DNA of 64,000 nt, from NCBI RefSeq assembly GCF_012910955.1, contig NZ_WTVQ01000023.1, positions 1 through 64,000 on the forward strand. Reading direction: 5' to 3'. Positions 20,335 to 29,882 of the stretch are shown here, in pieces. The notes beneath the pieces were generated by a model, which had not been told where the DNA came from, did no database searches, and was given only the letters and a program-made list of their open reading frames with translations. Numbering within the stretch: position 1 is the stretch's first letter; the number at the start of each line of letters is the position of its first letter. The DNA comes from Aromatoleum diolicum (GTDB lineage: Bacteria; Pseudomonadota; Gammaproteobacteria; Burkholderiales; Rhodocyclaceae). Both the position numbers and the translations under genes were made by a program.

Positions 20335-21699
20335 ATGGAGGACCACGCGAACCCGTGCCGGCGCCAGCGCATGAGCCGCGAGCCACTCATCGGCGGGCAG
20401 ACGCTCGACGAGCTTCAGCATGCTGCGTTCGGTTACTTCCTGCAGGCGGTCAATCCGGCCAACGGACTGATCGTCGACACTTCGCGCGACAACTCGCCGG
20501 TCAGCATCGCAGTGGTCGGCTTTGCGCTGTCGTCGTATCCGGTGGCGATCGAACGCGGCTGGATGGATCGCGCCGATGCGGTCCGGCGCAGTCTGGCCGC
20601 GCTGCGTTTCTTCCGCGACAGCGATCAGAGCGGCAGCCCCACGGCAACCGGCTATCGGGGTTTCTACTATCACTTTCTCGACCGCGAAAGCGGCGCACGC
20701 GTGTGGCGCTCGGAACTGTCGATGGTCGATACCGCGCTGCTGATCGCCGGCGCGCTGACCGCGGGGCGGTATTTCACCGCGGACAGCGTCGACGAAACCG
20801 AGTTGCGCGAGCTCGTCGAGACGCTCTACCTGCGCATCGACTGGCGATGGGCGCAGGGCGGGGCCAGAACGGTCAGGATGGGCTGGAAACCGGAATGCGG
20901 ATTCCTGCACTACGGCTGGGAAGGCTTTAACGAGGCCATCGTGATGTACGTGCTCGCGCTGGGCTCGCCGACGCACCCGATCGAGGGTGGCTGCGAGTGC
21001 TTCGATGCCTGGACCGCGACCTATCAGTGGGAAAATCTGTACGGCTACGATTTTCTGTACGCGGGGCCGCTGTTCGTGCACCAGTTCTCGCACGCCTGGA
21101 TCGATTTTCGCGGTATCCGGGATCGCTTCATGCGCGAGAAGCGTTGTGACTATTTCGAGAACAGCCGGCGCGCGATCGAAGTGCAGCGCGAGTACGCGCG
21201 GCGCAACCCGCTCGGCTTCGCCGGCTATGACGAAAACTGCTGGGGGCTGACCGCCTGCGATGGCCCGAGCCATCCGCAGCCGACGCTGGACCCCGCGCGG
21301 CGCCCCCTGTTCGGCTACGCCGCGCGGGGTGCGCCGCACGGGCCCGATGACGGCACCCTCGCCGGCTGGGCGGCACTGGCGTCGCTGCCGTTCGCGCCCG
21401 AGATCGCCCTGAGCGCCGCGCGCACCATGCTCGAGCGCTATCCGGAAATGCTGCCCGCGCAGCAGTACGCGAGCAGCTTCAACCCGTCCCTCGCCAGCGC
21501 CGAGCATGGCGCCTGGGTGTCGGCCGGCCACTTCGGACTCGACCAGGGCATCGTGGTGATGATGATCGAGAACTATCGCAGCGAACTGATCTGGCGCCTG
21601 ATGCGGAGCTGTCCCTATGTCCGCACCGGCTTGCGGCGCGCCGGATTCCGCGGCGGTTGGCTGGCGCAGCGCCCTGCATCCACGGATCAAGCGAGATGA
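20335..21699 (+). CDS. Glucoamylase-like protein (PF10091/COG5368 type)
   Basis: A 454-residue protein of the bacterial glucoamylase-like family, an (alpha/alpha)6-barrel predicted to act on oligo- or polysaccharide. Family marks are QHAAFGYFLQAVNPANGLIVD, TGYRGFYYHFLD, ELSMVDTALLIAGAL, AWIDFRGIRDRFMRE, ENCWGLTACDGP and SAGHFGLDQGIVVMMIENY. No signal peptide is visible, so a cytosolic site is likely, unusual for a polymer-degrading enzyme. ATG 20284 overlaps the gnd stop (TAATG) and could be a coupled start. ATG 20335 is chosen because it has a GGAG site. The stop overlaps the next gene by four bases, which supports one operon. Confidence 0.8.
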   Translation: MEDHANPCRRQRMSREPLIGGQTLDELQHAAFGYFLQAVNPANGLIVDTSRDNSPVSIAVVGFALSSYPVAIERGWMDRADAVRRSLAALRFFRDSDQSGSPTATGYRGFYYHFLDRESGARVWRSELSMVDTALLIAGALTAGRYFTADSVDETELRELVETLYLRIDWRWAQGGARTVRMGWKPECGFLHYGWEGFNEAIVMYVLALGSPTHPIEGGCECFDAWTATYQWENLYGYDFLYAGPLFVHQFSHAWIDFRGIRDRFMREKRCDYFENSRRAIEVQREYARRNPLGFAGYDENCWGLTACDGPSHPQPTLDPARRPLFGYAARGAPHGPDDGTLAGWAALASLPFAPEIALSAARTMLERYPEMLPAQQYASSFNPSLASAEHGAWVSAGHFGLDQGIVVMMIENYRSELIWRLMRSCPYVRTGLRRAGFRGGWLAQRPASTDQAR

Positions 21700-23219
21700 A
21701 ACGGCCCGACGCGCCCTGCCCGACCGCGCCGGCGGATGCGATTGAGCACGAGCGGCTGGAAAATGTACGTCCGGCCGCATGGCGCAATCCGCAACCCGCA
21801 AACTGCTACGGCCTCGTCATCGTCGGCGGCGGCACGGCGGGATTGGTGGCGGCGCACGCCGCTGCGGCACTGGGCGCCAGGGTCGCGCTGATCGAACGCA
21901 ATCTGCTCGGCGGCGACTGTCTGAACGTCGGCTGCGTGCCGTCGAAAGCGATCCTCCGTACGGCGCGCCTGTACGCCGAGATGCGCGATGCCGGGCAGTA
22001 TGGCGCGCGGACCCCGGCCGATGTCCGTGTCGACTTTGCCGCCGCGATGGCGCGCATGCGCGGGATTCGCGCCCGCATCAGCCGCGCCGACTCGGTGCGC
22101 CGGCTGAGCGCCGCCGGCGTGGATGTGTTCTTCGGCCAGGCACGCTTCACCGGAATGGACGCGCTGTCGGCCGATGGCGCGACGCTGCGCTTCAAGAAGG
22201 CCATGATCGCCACCGGCTCGCGGCCGGACACGCCGTCGATTCCGGGCCTCGTCGAGGCCGGCTTTCTGACCAACGAGAATGTCTTCGACCTGACCGGGCT
22301 GCCGCGCCGCCTGTTGGTGATCGGCGGTGGCCCGCTCGGTTGCGAACTCGCGCAGGCGTTCTGCCGCTTCGGCGCGCAGGTCACCATCGCCCAGCACTGG
22401 CCGCTGTTCCTGCCCAGAGAGGAACGCGATGCCGCGCAGCTCCTCGCGGATGCGTTCGCCCGTGATGGCATCGAGGTGCGCCTCAATACCCGCGCCGTCG
22501 CCGTGCGCGTCGAAGGCGGGCAGAAGTTCGTCGATCTGGTCAGTGACGACTACCACAGCACGGTGGCGGTCGATGCCATCCTCACCGGCACCGGCCGCGT
22601 GCCGAATGTCGACGATCTGAATCTCGAGGGCGCGGGCGTCGACTACGACAAGGCAGACGGCATCCGGGTCGATGATTTCCTGCGCACCAGCAACCGGCGC
22701 ATCTATGCCGCCGGCGATGCCTGTCTGGCGCACAAGTTCACGCACACCGCCGACGCGTCGGCGCGCATCGTGGTCCGCAACGCGCTGTTCCACGGTCGCC
22801 AGCGCATGAGCGCGTTGACCATTCCGTGGTGCACCTACACCGATCCGGCAATCGCTCATGTCGGCCTGTACGTGAGCGAAGCCAACCGGCGGAACATCCC
22901 GGTGAAGACCTTCACCATCCCGATGCACGAGGTCGATCGCGCGATCGCCGACGGCGAGGAGACCGGCTTCGTCAAGATCCACGTCAAGGAGCGGACCGAC
23001 CGGATTCTCGGCGCGACGATCGTCGCCCGCCATGCCGGAGACATGATCAACGAGATCACCCTGGCGATGGTCGCGGGGATCGGCCTGCGTACCCTGGCCC
23101 GCGTCATCCACGCCTATCCGACCCAGGGCGAAGCGATCAGGAAGGCGGCAGACGCCTACAAGCGCACGCGCCTGACGCCGACGATCCGGTCGCTGCTTCG
23201 GCGCTGGCTTCAGTGGTGA
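21696..23219 (+). CDS. MerA-like FAD-dependent pyridine nucleotide-disulfide oxidoreductase
   Basis: A 507-residue flavoprotein of the dihydrolipoamide dehydrogenase/mercuric reductase group. The FAD loop is VIVGGGTAGLVAAHAAAALG and the redox disulfide C75/C80 lies in GGDCLNVGCVPSKA. A second nucleotide loop (VIGGGPLGCELAQAF), IYAAGDACL and a dimerisation domain with HAYPTQGEA follow. It lacks the C-terminal vicinal Cys pair and the N-terminal heavy-metal domain of true MerA, so mercury reduction is unlikely; a general thiol/NAD(P)H role is inferred. It starts four bases inside the end of the glucoamylase-like gene, and its 3' end overlaps the convergent selD fusion by 10 bases. Confidence 0.88.
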   Translation: MKRPDAPCPTAPADAIEHERLENVRPAAWRNPQPANCYGLVIVGGGTAGLVAAHAAAALGARVALIERNLLGGDCLNVGCVPSKAILRTARLYAEMRDAGQYGARTPADVRVDFAAAMARMRGIRARISRADSVRRLSAAGVDVFFGQARFTGMDALSADGATLRFKKAMIATGSRPDTPSIPGLVEAGFLTNENVFDLTGLPRRLLVIGGGPLGCELAQAFCRFGAQVTIAQHWPLFLPREERDAAQLLADAFARDGIEVRLNTRAVAVRVEGGQKFVDLVSDDYHSTVAVDAILTGTGRVPNVDDLNLEGAGVDYDKADGIRVDDFLRTSNRRIYAAGDACLAHKFTHTADASARIVVRNALFHGRQRMSALTIPWCTYTDPAIAHVGLYVSEANRRNIPVKTFTIPMHEVDRAIADGEETGFVKIHVKERTDRILGATIVARHAGDMINEITLAMVAGIGLRTLARVIHAYPTQGEAIRKAADAYKRTRLTPTIRSLLRRWLQW

Positions 23220-25519
23220 CCAACAACCAGGCGACGCGGGGCAGGCAGAAGGCGGATCGGTTCAAGCGCGTCGCCTTCTGCCAGAACCCTGCCGATGCGG
23301 GCCGTCGTCGCATAGCCCAGCGCCCGCAGCGCGGCGACGCAGGCCTCGGCGTTTTCGGCCGGCACGCTGGCGAGCAGTCCGCCGGCGGTCTGCGGGTCGA
23401 ACAGCAGCGGATACGCCGGGTGTTGCAGCGCCTCGGACTGATTGCGCAGCGCCCGGCGCAGGCGCACGTTGGCCGGCTGCAGCGAGCTGAGGATGCCCGC
23501 CGCGGCGGTCTCGGCGGCGCCGTCGAGCAGCGGCAAGGCGTTCAGATCGATCTCGGCATCGACGCCCGAGGGCCGCGTCATCTCGACCAGGTGCCCGAGC
23601 AGGCCGAAGCCCGTGAGGTCGGTGCACGCGGTGGCACCGTGCGCGACCAGACAGGGCACCGCGGCGCGGTTGGAAACCTGCATCGAGGCGAGCGCCGCGT
23701 CGATCCACCGCCCGCGCGCCGCCAGCCGGGCGTGCGCCGCGAACAGCGTGCCGGTGCCGATCGGCTTGGTGAGGATCAGCGCGTCGCCGGGGCGCATGCC
23801 GCCCTTGCGCAGGACGCCGTCGAGGCGCTCGTCGATCAGCCCGTTGATCGCGAAGCCCAGCGCCAGCTCGCGGCCCTCGCCGGTATGGCCGCCGACCAGC
23901 GCGCAGCCGGCCTCGTTCAAGACCTCGACGGCACCGGCCATCATCTGGAACAAGGTGTCCTCGATCTTGCTTTCCAGCCCCGGCGGCACCGTCGCGATCG
24001 CGGTCGCCGACTGGGCTTCGCCGCCCATCGCGAAAATGTCGCCGAGGGCGTGGTTCGCGGCGATGCGGCCGAACACCCAGGGGTCGTCGATGAAGGCGCG
24101 AAAAAAATCGACGCTGTGCACCAGCGCATAGCCCGGCGGCACATGCAGCACCGCCGCGTCGTCGGGGGCGTGCAGGCCGATCAACACGTCGTCGCGCTCG
24201 ATCGGATGGACGTCGGCCAGCGCGCGCGCGAGTACCGTCGCGCCGACCTTGGCGCCGCAACCGCCGCAGCGCATCGCGATCGCGGAGATCGCCTGCGTTT
24301 GCTCGGACTCGTCGAGCGGAATCGGGCTGGCGGACGATGCCCCGGCGGCTCCCTTCATCTGCGGGAACTCGCTGAAGCGGCGCATGAAGCGGCGGTCGAT
24401 CCAGTCCTTCCACCGCCATACCCAGTCGCCGCGCGCGAAAATCCAGCCACGCGAGGCGACCGCATGCCGGTCGCCAGTGCTGATCAGCGCCAGCCAGCGT
24501 CGTTGCGGCCGATAAGGCCGCAGCGGCTGGCGCAGCACGGTTCGCCGCAGATTCTCCGCCAGCGGTTTGCCCATGCGCACCGCGAACACGCCGGCCTTCT
24601 CCAGCGGCCACCCGTTCATCGCCGCGCAGTCGCCGGCGGCGAAGATCAGCGCATCGGTTTCGGTCTGCAGCGTGTCGCGCACGCGGATGAAACCGTCACC
24701 GTCGAGCGTCAGTCCCGTGTCGCGCAGCCACGGCGCGCCCCCCGCCTGCGTCACCCAGACGATCTCGTCGGCGTCGAACACCTCGCCATCGCGCACCTGT
24801 AGCCGCCCGGCCGCGACCTCGGTCACTTCCGCGTTGCAGTGAACGGCGACGCCGCGTTCGGCGAGCACCCGCGCGAAGGCGCCGCGCACTGCGGCGTTGT
24901 GGGTCGGCAGGATGGTCGCGCCGGCCGAAAACAGGTGAAAGCGCAGCTCGTCCGGGTCGCGCCCGAGCGCCGCCAATTCGCCGCGCAGGCGGTACTGCAT
25001 CGCCAGCGTCAGCTCGACCCCGCCGGCGCCGGCACCGACCACTGCGATCGTGGTCGGTCCGGCGTGGCGGCGCACCCGTTCGAGCAGCGCCAGCCAGCGT
25101 TCGTTGAAGCGGCGGATCGGTTTGACCGGCACCGCGTATTCGGCGGCCCCCCTGACGCGCGACAGTTGCGGCGTCGAGCCGATGTTGATCGACAGCACGT
25201 CGTAGGGCACCGGCGGGCGCGTGCGGCACAGCACCTTGCGCGCGCCGCGGTCGATGCCGGTCACCTCGTCGCGGAAGTAGCGCGCGCCGGCGAATTCGGC
25301 GAGCCGCCGCAGGTCGATATGCGCCTCGTCGAAGCCGTAGTGCCCCGCGATGTAGCCCGGCAGCATTCCCGAGTAAGGCGTGTCGGTGTCGGTGCAGATC
25401 ACCGTCAGCCGCAGGCCGGGCAGCGGGTGCATCGCGAACATGCGCAGCACGCCGACGTGGCTGTGGCCGCCGCCGATCAGGACGATGTCGCGCACGATCG
25501 CCGTGGCCGCTACCTGCAT
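23210..25519 (-). CDS. selD: NDH-2-like flavoprotein fused to selenide, water dikinase
   Basis: A 769-residue two-domain protein. Residues 1-390 are a type II NADH dehydrogenase-like flavoprotein (IVLIGGGHSHVGVL, PYSGMLPGYIAGHY, VVGAGAGGVELTLAM, IFAAGDCA). Residues 415-769 are SelD, which makes selenophosphate from selenide and ATP. The glycine-rich segment MRCGGCGAKVG keeps the catalytic Cys-Lys pair (C421, K424). The second Cys of the E. coli GCGCK motif is alanine here. HSVDFFRAFIDDPW, LVGGHTGEGRE and LTKPIGTGTL are SelD marks. The fusion is a known architecture; the flavoprotein probably reduces the selenium source. No selA, selB or selU is in the window. Confidence 0.93.
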   Translation of the reverse strand: MQVAATAIVRDIVLIGGGHSHVGVLRMFAMHPLPGLRLTVICTDTDTPYSGMLPGYIAGHYGFDEAHIDLRRLAEFAGARYFRDEVTGIDRGARKVLCRTRPPVPYDVLSINIGSTPQLSRVRGAAEYAVPVKPIRRFNERWLALLERVRRHAGPTTIAVVGAGAGGVELTLAMQYRLRGELAALGRDPDELRFHLFSAGATILPTHNAAVRGAFARVLAERGVAVHCNAEVTEVAAGRLQVRDGEVFDADEIVWVTQAGGAPWLRDTGLTLDGDGFIRVRDTLQTETDALIFAAGDCAAMNGWPLEKAGVFAVRMGKPLAENLRRTVLRQPLRPYRPQRRWLALISTGDRHAVASRGWIFARGDWVWRWKDWIDRRFMRRFSEFPQMKGAAGASSASPIPLDESEQTQAISAIAMRCGGCGAKVGATVLARALADVHPIERDDVLIGLHAPDDAAVLHVPPGYALVHSVDFFRAFIDDPWVFGRIAANHALGDIFAMGGEAQSATAIATVPPGLESKIEDTLFQMMAGAVEVLNEAGCALVGGHTGEGRELALGFAINGLIDERLDGVLRKGGMRPGDALILTKPIGTGTLFAAHARLAARGRWIDAALASMQVSNRAAVPCLVAHGATACTDLTGFGLLGHLVEMTRPSGVDAEIDLNALPLLDGAAETAAAGILSSLQPANVRLRRALRNQSEALQHPAYPLLFDPQTAGGLLASVPAENAEACVAALRALGYATTARIGRVLAEGDALEPIRLLPAPRRLVVGHH

Positions 25520-25767
25520 TCAGCTTTCACCCCTATTTTGTGTCAGCAATTCGCCGACCAGCGCGGCGCGCTCGCGTTTCGGTACGAACAGCGGCGCACG
25601 CTGCCGACACTGTACCGCGCCACGGCATAGTCGGCACCGAGCATGCCGACGTTGCCGCCGACGCCGATGCCGGTCGATTTCGTGCGATGGTGTAAGTTAT
25701 TCACGCCGGTGGACGACCAAGCGATACGTGGCGTTCGCGTCAGTTCCAAAACACCCGGGGCACAATA

Positions 25768-27984
25768 ATGAAAACCAGCCGCCTGATCCTCCTGACCACG
25801 CTCGTCCTCGCGACTGCGCTGTTCTTCGTGTTCGATCTCGACCGGTACTTCAGTCTCGACTTCTTCAAAACACAACAGGCCGCCATCGAAGCGTGGCGGG
25901 ACGCGCGGCCGGTTGCGGCGGCGCTCGGCTTCTTCGCGGTGTACGTCGCCGTCACGGGTCTGTCGCTGCCCGGCGCCGCGGTCATGACGCTCGCAGCGGG
26001 CGCGATCTTCGGGCTGGGATGGGGCACCCTGATCGTCTCCTTCGCGTCCACGATCGGCGCGACGCTGGCCTTCCTCGCCTCGCGCCTCGTGCTGCGCGAC
26101 ACCGTGCAGGCGCGCTTCGGCGACCGCCTGCGCGCGATCAACGAAGGCGTCGCCAAGGACGGCGGCTTCTACCTCTTCACGCTGCGCCTGGTGCCGGTTT
26201 TTCCGTTCTTCGTCATCAACCTCGTGATGGGGCTCACGCCGATCCGCACCTGGACCTTCTACTGGGTGAGTCAGCTCGGCATGTTTGCCGGCACCGTCGT
26301 GTATGTGAACGCCGGCACCCAGCTCGCGCAGATCGACTCGCTGTCGGGCATCCTGTCGCCGGGCCTGCTCGCCTCCTTCGCACTGCTCGGCGTGTTCCCG
26401 CTGATCGCGAAGAAGCTTGTCGAGGTGGTGAAGGCGCGGAAGATCTACGCCCGCTGGCACAAGCCGGCCCGCTTCGACCGCAATCTGGTGGTCATCGGTG
26501 CCGGCGCCGCGGGACTCGTGAGCAGCTACATCGCCGCCGCGGTAAAGGCGAAAGTCACCCTGGTCGAAAAACACAAGATGGGCGGCGACTGCCTGAATAC
26601 CGGCTGTGTGCCGTCGAAGGCGCTGATCCGCTCGGCGAAGCTGCTGTCGCACATGCGGCGCTCGCAGGAATTCGGCATTCGCTCCGCCCGCGCGGAGTTC
26701 GACTTCGCCGACGTGATGGAACGCGTGCATGCGATCATCAAGACCGTCGAGCCGCACGATTCGATCGAGCGCTACACCGGGCTTGGCGTCGAGGTGATCG
26801 AGGGCCGGGCGAAGATCGTCTCGCCCTGGGAAGTGGAGATCGCACGTAACGACGGCGGGCACGAGACGCTCTCGACGCGCAGCATCATCATCGCGGCCGG
26901 CGCCCGCCCCCACGTGCCGCCCATTCCCGGCATCGAGGACGTCGGCTACTACAGCTCGGACACGATCTGGACCCTGCGCGCCCTGCCCCGCCGCCTGCTC
27001 GTGCTCGGTGGCGGCCCGATCGGTTCCGAACTGACGCAGACCTTTGCCCGTTTCGGCGCCGCGGTGACCCTGATCGTGAAGGGCGAGCGGATCATGCCGC
27101 GCGAGGATGCGGAGGTCTCCGAGATGGTGATGGCACGCTTCCGCGCCGAAGGCATCGACCTGCGCACCGGCCACGAAACCCGGCGTTTCGTCGTCGAGAA
27201 TGGCGAGAAGATCCTGATTGCCGGACACCAGGGGCAGGAAGTGCGCATCCCCTTCGACGTGCTGCTGGTCGCCGTCGGGCGCGCCGCGCAATTGAAGGGC
27301 TACGGGCTGGAGGCGTTGGGCGTTCCGACGGGGCGCACGATCGAGGTCAACGAATACCTGCAGACGAGCTTTCCCAATATCTACGCCGCAGGCGATGTCG
27401 CCGGCCCGTATCAATTCACCCACACCGCCGCCCATCAGGCCTGGTATGCGTCGGTCAATGCGCTGTTCGCACCGTTCAAGAAATTCCGTGCCGACTATTC
27501 GGCCATCCCTTGGGCGACCTTCGTCGACCCGGAGGTCGCGCGTGTGGGCCTCAACGAGCAGGAAGCCCGGGCGCACAACATCCCGTTCGAACTCACCCGC
27601 TTCGACATCGCGGATCTCGACCGCGCCATCGCCGACGGCGAGGCACACGGCTTCGTCAAGGTGCTCACCGTACCCGGCAAGGACAAGATCCTCGGCGTCA
27701 CGATCGTCGGCGAGCACGCCGGCGACCTGATCGCCGAATACGTGATGGCGATGCGCCACGGGCTGGGGCTCAACAAGATCCTCGGCACCATCCACATCTA
27801 CCCGACGCTCGCGGAAGCGAACAAGTACGCGGCCGGTGAATGGAAACGCGCCCATGCGCCGCAGAAACTGCTCGAGTGGGTCGGGCGCTTTCACGGCTGG
27901 CGCCGCGGCCGTCCGGATTCGGCTACCCGTGCGGAACGCCGCAGCGGGGACTTTCGGAACAGACCGTCATCCTCCCGGAATTGA
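25768..27984 (+). CDS. TVP38/DedA-family membrane domain fused to a MerA-like flavoprotein
   Basis: A 738-residue fusion. Residues 1-220 are a TVP38/VTT membrane domain with about five to six hydrophobic spans and the typical PGAAVMTLAAGAIFGLGWG and FTLRLVPVFPFFVINLVMG motifs. From residue 232 follows a pyridine nucleotide-disulfide oxidoreductase. It has NLVVIGAGAAGLVSS, the redox pair C275/C280 in GGDCLNTGCVPSKA, VLGGGPIGSELTQTF, IYAAGDVAGPYQFTH and IYPTLAEANKYA. It would act as a membrane-anchored NAD(P)H:disulfide oxidoreductase. The substrate is unknown. The fusion recurs in proteobacteria. The last 30 residues are basic and unordered. Confidence 0.9.
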   Translation: MKTSRLILLTTLVLATALFFVFDLDRYFSLDFFKTQQAAIEAWRDARPVAAALGFFAVYVAVTGLSLPGAAVMTLAAGAIFGLGWGTLIVSFASTIGATLAFLASRLVLRDTVQARFGDRLRAINEGVAKDGGFYLFTLRLVPVFPFFVINLVMGLTPIRTWTFYWVSQLGMFAGTVVYVNAGTQLAQIDSLSGILSPGLLASFALLGVFPLIAKKLVEVVKARKIYARWHKPARFDRNLVVIGAGAAGLVSSYIAAAVKAKVTLVEKHKMGGDCLNTGCVPSKALIRSAKLLSHMRRSQEFGIRSARAEFDFADVMERVHAIIKTVEPHDSIERYTGLGVEVIEGRAKIVSPWEVEIARNDGGHETLSTRSIIIAAGARPHVPPIPGIEDVGYYSSDTIWTLRALPRRLLVLGGGPIGSELTQTFARFGAAVTLIVKGERIMPREDAEVSEMVMARFRAEGIDLRTGHETRRFVVENGEKILIAGHQGQEVRIPFDVLLVAVGRAAQLKGYGLEALGVPTGRTIEVNEYLQTSFPNIYAAGDVAGPYQFTHTAAHQAWYASVNALFAPFKKFRADYSAIPWATFVDPEVARVGLNEQEARAHNIPFELTRFDIADLDRAIADGEAHGFVKVLTVPGKDKILGVTIVGEHAGDLIAEYVMAMRHGLGLNKILGTIHIYPTLAEANKYAAGEWKRAHAPQKLLEWVGRFHGWRRGRPDSATRAERRSGDFRNRPSSSRN

Positions 27985-28247
27985 GCGCATGGCACTGAGA
28001 AAAACCAACTCCTTGCCACCGACCTGCTGCTGACGGCGCATACCTCGCGCATGTGCTCAAGCACTCGGGAAGCCGCACGGTTTCCACACGCCGTTTGACG
28101 ACGCGAGCAATCCGTCGAGCCCTCCCGGTCGAGCCCGGCCAGACACCTGCGGTGGTCCGGACTTGGTGGATAGAGTACGCTTCTCGACGTTTTCCTTGAC
28201 GGGACAAGGTTCGCGTCTTCATTTACTCAGGAACGAGAGTCGAAAAC

Positions 28248-29660
28248 ATGGAAATTGAAGTCATCGACGCGCAGATTTCACCGATCGGACGCATGGAAGT
28301 GCTTTCCAGAGCCGAGGCCGCCAGACTGTCCGACCACGGTCATGGTGGATTGCGCGAGACTTTTCGCAACTGCTCGCTGGCCGTGCTCAACTGCGGCAAT
28401 CAACTCGACGACGGCAAGGAACTGCTGGAGCGCTACCCGTCATTCGACGTCGAAATCATCCAGCGCTCGCGCGGCATCAAACTCGACATCAAGGGGGCGC
28501 CGGCCAGCGCATTCGTTGACGGCAAGATGATCCGGGGCATACAGGAGCATCTTTTCTCGGTCCTGCGCGACGTCGTGTATGCGAGCAATGAAATCAACGG
28601 CTATTCCGGGCTCCATTCGACGAAATTCGACCTCGGGAGTTCTGACGGCGTTACCGATGCGGTGTTCCACATCCTGCGCAATGCGGGAATCATCGATCCG
28701 GTCTCCCAGCCGAATGTGGTGGTCTGCTGGGGTGGGCATTCGATCAGCCGCGAGGAATACGACTATACGAAGCTGGTTGGTTACCAGCTGGGTCTGCGCG
28801 GGCTGGACATCTGCACCGGATGCGGGCCGGGGGCGATGAAGGGGCCCATGAAGGGCGCGACCATCAGCCATGCCAAGCAACGCATCAACAATGCGCGCTA
28901 TCTGGGCTTCACCGAACCGGGCATCATCGCCGCGGAATCGCCCAATCCGATCGTCAACGACCTGGTGATCTTCCCCGACGTCGAGAAGCGCCTCGAAGCC
29001 TTCGTCCGCGCCGGCCACGGCTTCGTCGTGTTTCCGGGCGGCGTCGGCACCGCGGAGGAGATCCTCTATGTTCTGGGCATTCTGCTCCATCCGGAAAACA
29101 CCGAGCTTCCGTTTCCGCTGGTGTTCACCGGGCCGAAGAGCACCGAAGATTACTTCCGCCGCATCGACAGCTTTATCGGCGAAACGCTCGGCGCCGAGGC
29201 GCAGAGTCGCTACAAGATCATCATCGACGATCCAGTGGCCGTAGCACGGGAAATGCACGCCGGCATCGGAGACGTCCGCGCCTATCGCAAGGAAACCCGC
29301 GATGCCTACTATTTCAACTGGCAACTCCGGATCGAGCATGAGTTCCAGCAGCCCTTCCGTCCGACCCATGAAAACATGGGCAAGCTCACGCTGCACAAGC
29401 AACAGCCACGGCACCTGCTGGCGGCGAACTTGCGGCGAGCCTTTTCGGGGGTGGTGGCGGGCAATGTCAAGAACGACGGCATCCGGGAGATCGAGAAGAA
29501 CGGTTTGTTCGAACTCCACGGCGACCCGGCGATCATGGGGCCGATGGATTTCCTGCTGACCTCGTTTGTCACGCAGGGGCGCATGAAGCTGGGGGGCAGG
29601 AAATACAATCCCTGCTACCGCATCGTTGGCGAGGCAAGCGTGGCCAGCACGATCGCCTGA
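28248..29660 (+). CDS. ppnN: Pyrimidine/purine nucleotide 5'-monophosphate nucleosidase
   Basis: A 470-residue protein matching E. coli PpnN (YgdH, 454 residues). It is a LOG-family enzyme that cleaves nucleoside monophosphates to base and ribose-5-phosphate and is regulated by (p)ppGpp. The LOG fold shows VVCWGGHSISREEY, CTGCGPGAMKGPMKGA and the PGGVGTAEE nucleotide-hydrolase motif. N- and C-terminal extensions characteristic of PpnN flank it (for example NCGNQLDDGKELLERYPSFD and MDFLLTSFVTQGRMKLGG). It has a GGAACGAG-type ribosome site and stands alone after a 263-bp non-coding space. Confidence 0.93.
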   Translation: MEIEVIDAQISPIGRMEVLSRAEAARLSDHGHGGLRETFRNCSLAVLNCGNQLDDGKELLERYPSFDVEIIQRSRGIKLDIKGAPASAFVDGKMIRGIQEHLFSVLRDVVYASNEINGYSGLHSTKFDLGSSDGVTDAVFHILRNAGIIDPVSQPNVVVCWGGHSISREEYDYTKLVGYQLGLRGLDICTGCGPGAMKGPMKGATISHAKQRINNARYLGFTEPGIIAAESPNPIVNDLVIFPDVEKRLEAFVRAGHGFVVFPGGVGTAEEILYVLGILLHPENTELPFPLVFTGPKSTEDYFRRIDSFIGETLGAEAQSRYKIIIDDPVAVAREMHAGIGDVRAYRKETRDAYYFNWQLRIEHEFQQPFRPTHENMGKLTLHKQQPRHLLAANLRRAFSGVVAGNVKNDGIREIEKNGLFELHGDPAIMGPMDFLLTSFVTQGRMKLGGRKYNPCYRIVGEASVASTIA

Positions 29661-29708
29661 AATCCGCACCGATCCTCACTGCGGGCGGTCGCCCGCGCCC
29701 TGAAACTG

Positions 29709-29882
29709 ATGAATTTCGTGCCCGACAAGCAGCCCTACCTCAAGCACTTTCTCCAGTTGGATGGTTTGGGAATCCGCGACCTGTGCGTCCATGGCGAGGA
29801 TCTGCTGATCCTGGCGGGGCCGACGATGGAACTCGATGGCCCCGTGAAGCTTTTCAGCTGGCGTGGTGGCGGCAAGGAATAA
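29709..29882 (+). pseudogene. Truncated DUF3616 gene remnant (C-terminal end)
   Basis: The 57 codons from ATG 29709 to TAA contain GIRDLCVHGEDLLILAGP followed by MELDGPVKLFSWRGGG. This is the characteristic core near the C-terminus of DUF3616 proteins, which are normally several hundred residues long. Nothing resembling the rest of the domain is upstream: the same frame runs back to the ppnN stop in about 16 codons. There is no ribosome site before the ATG. I read it as the tail of a deleted DUF3616 gene, ending just before a strong terminator that may be its original one. Confidence 0.6.

Noticed and set aside
21696-27984. Mercury resistance locus
   Set aside because: The flavoproteins are MerA-like but lack the C-terminal Cys pair, the heavy-metal domain and merR/T/P neighbours.
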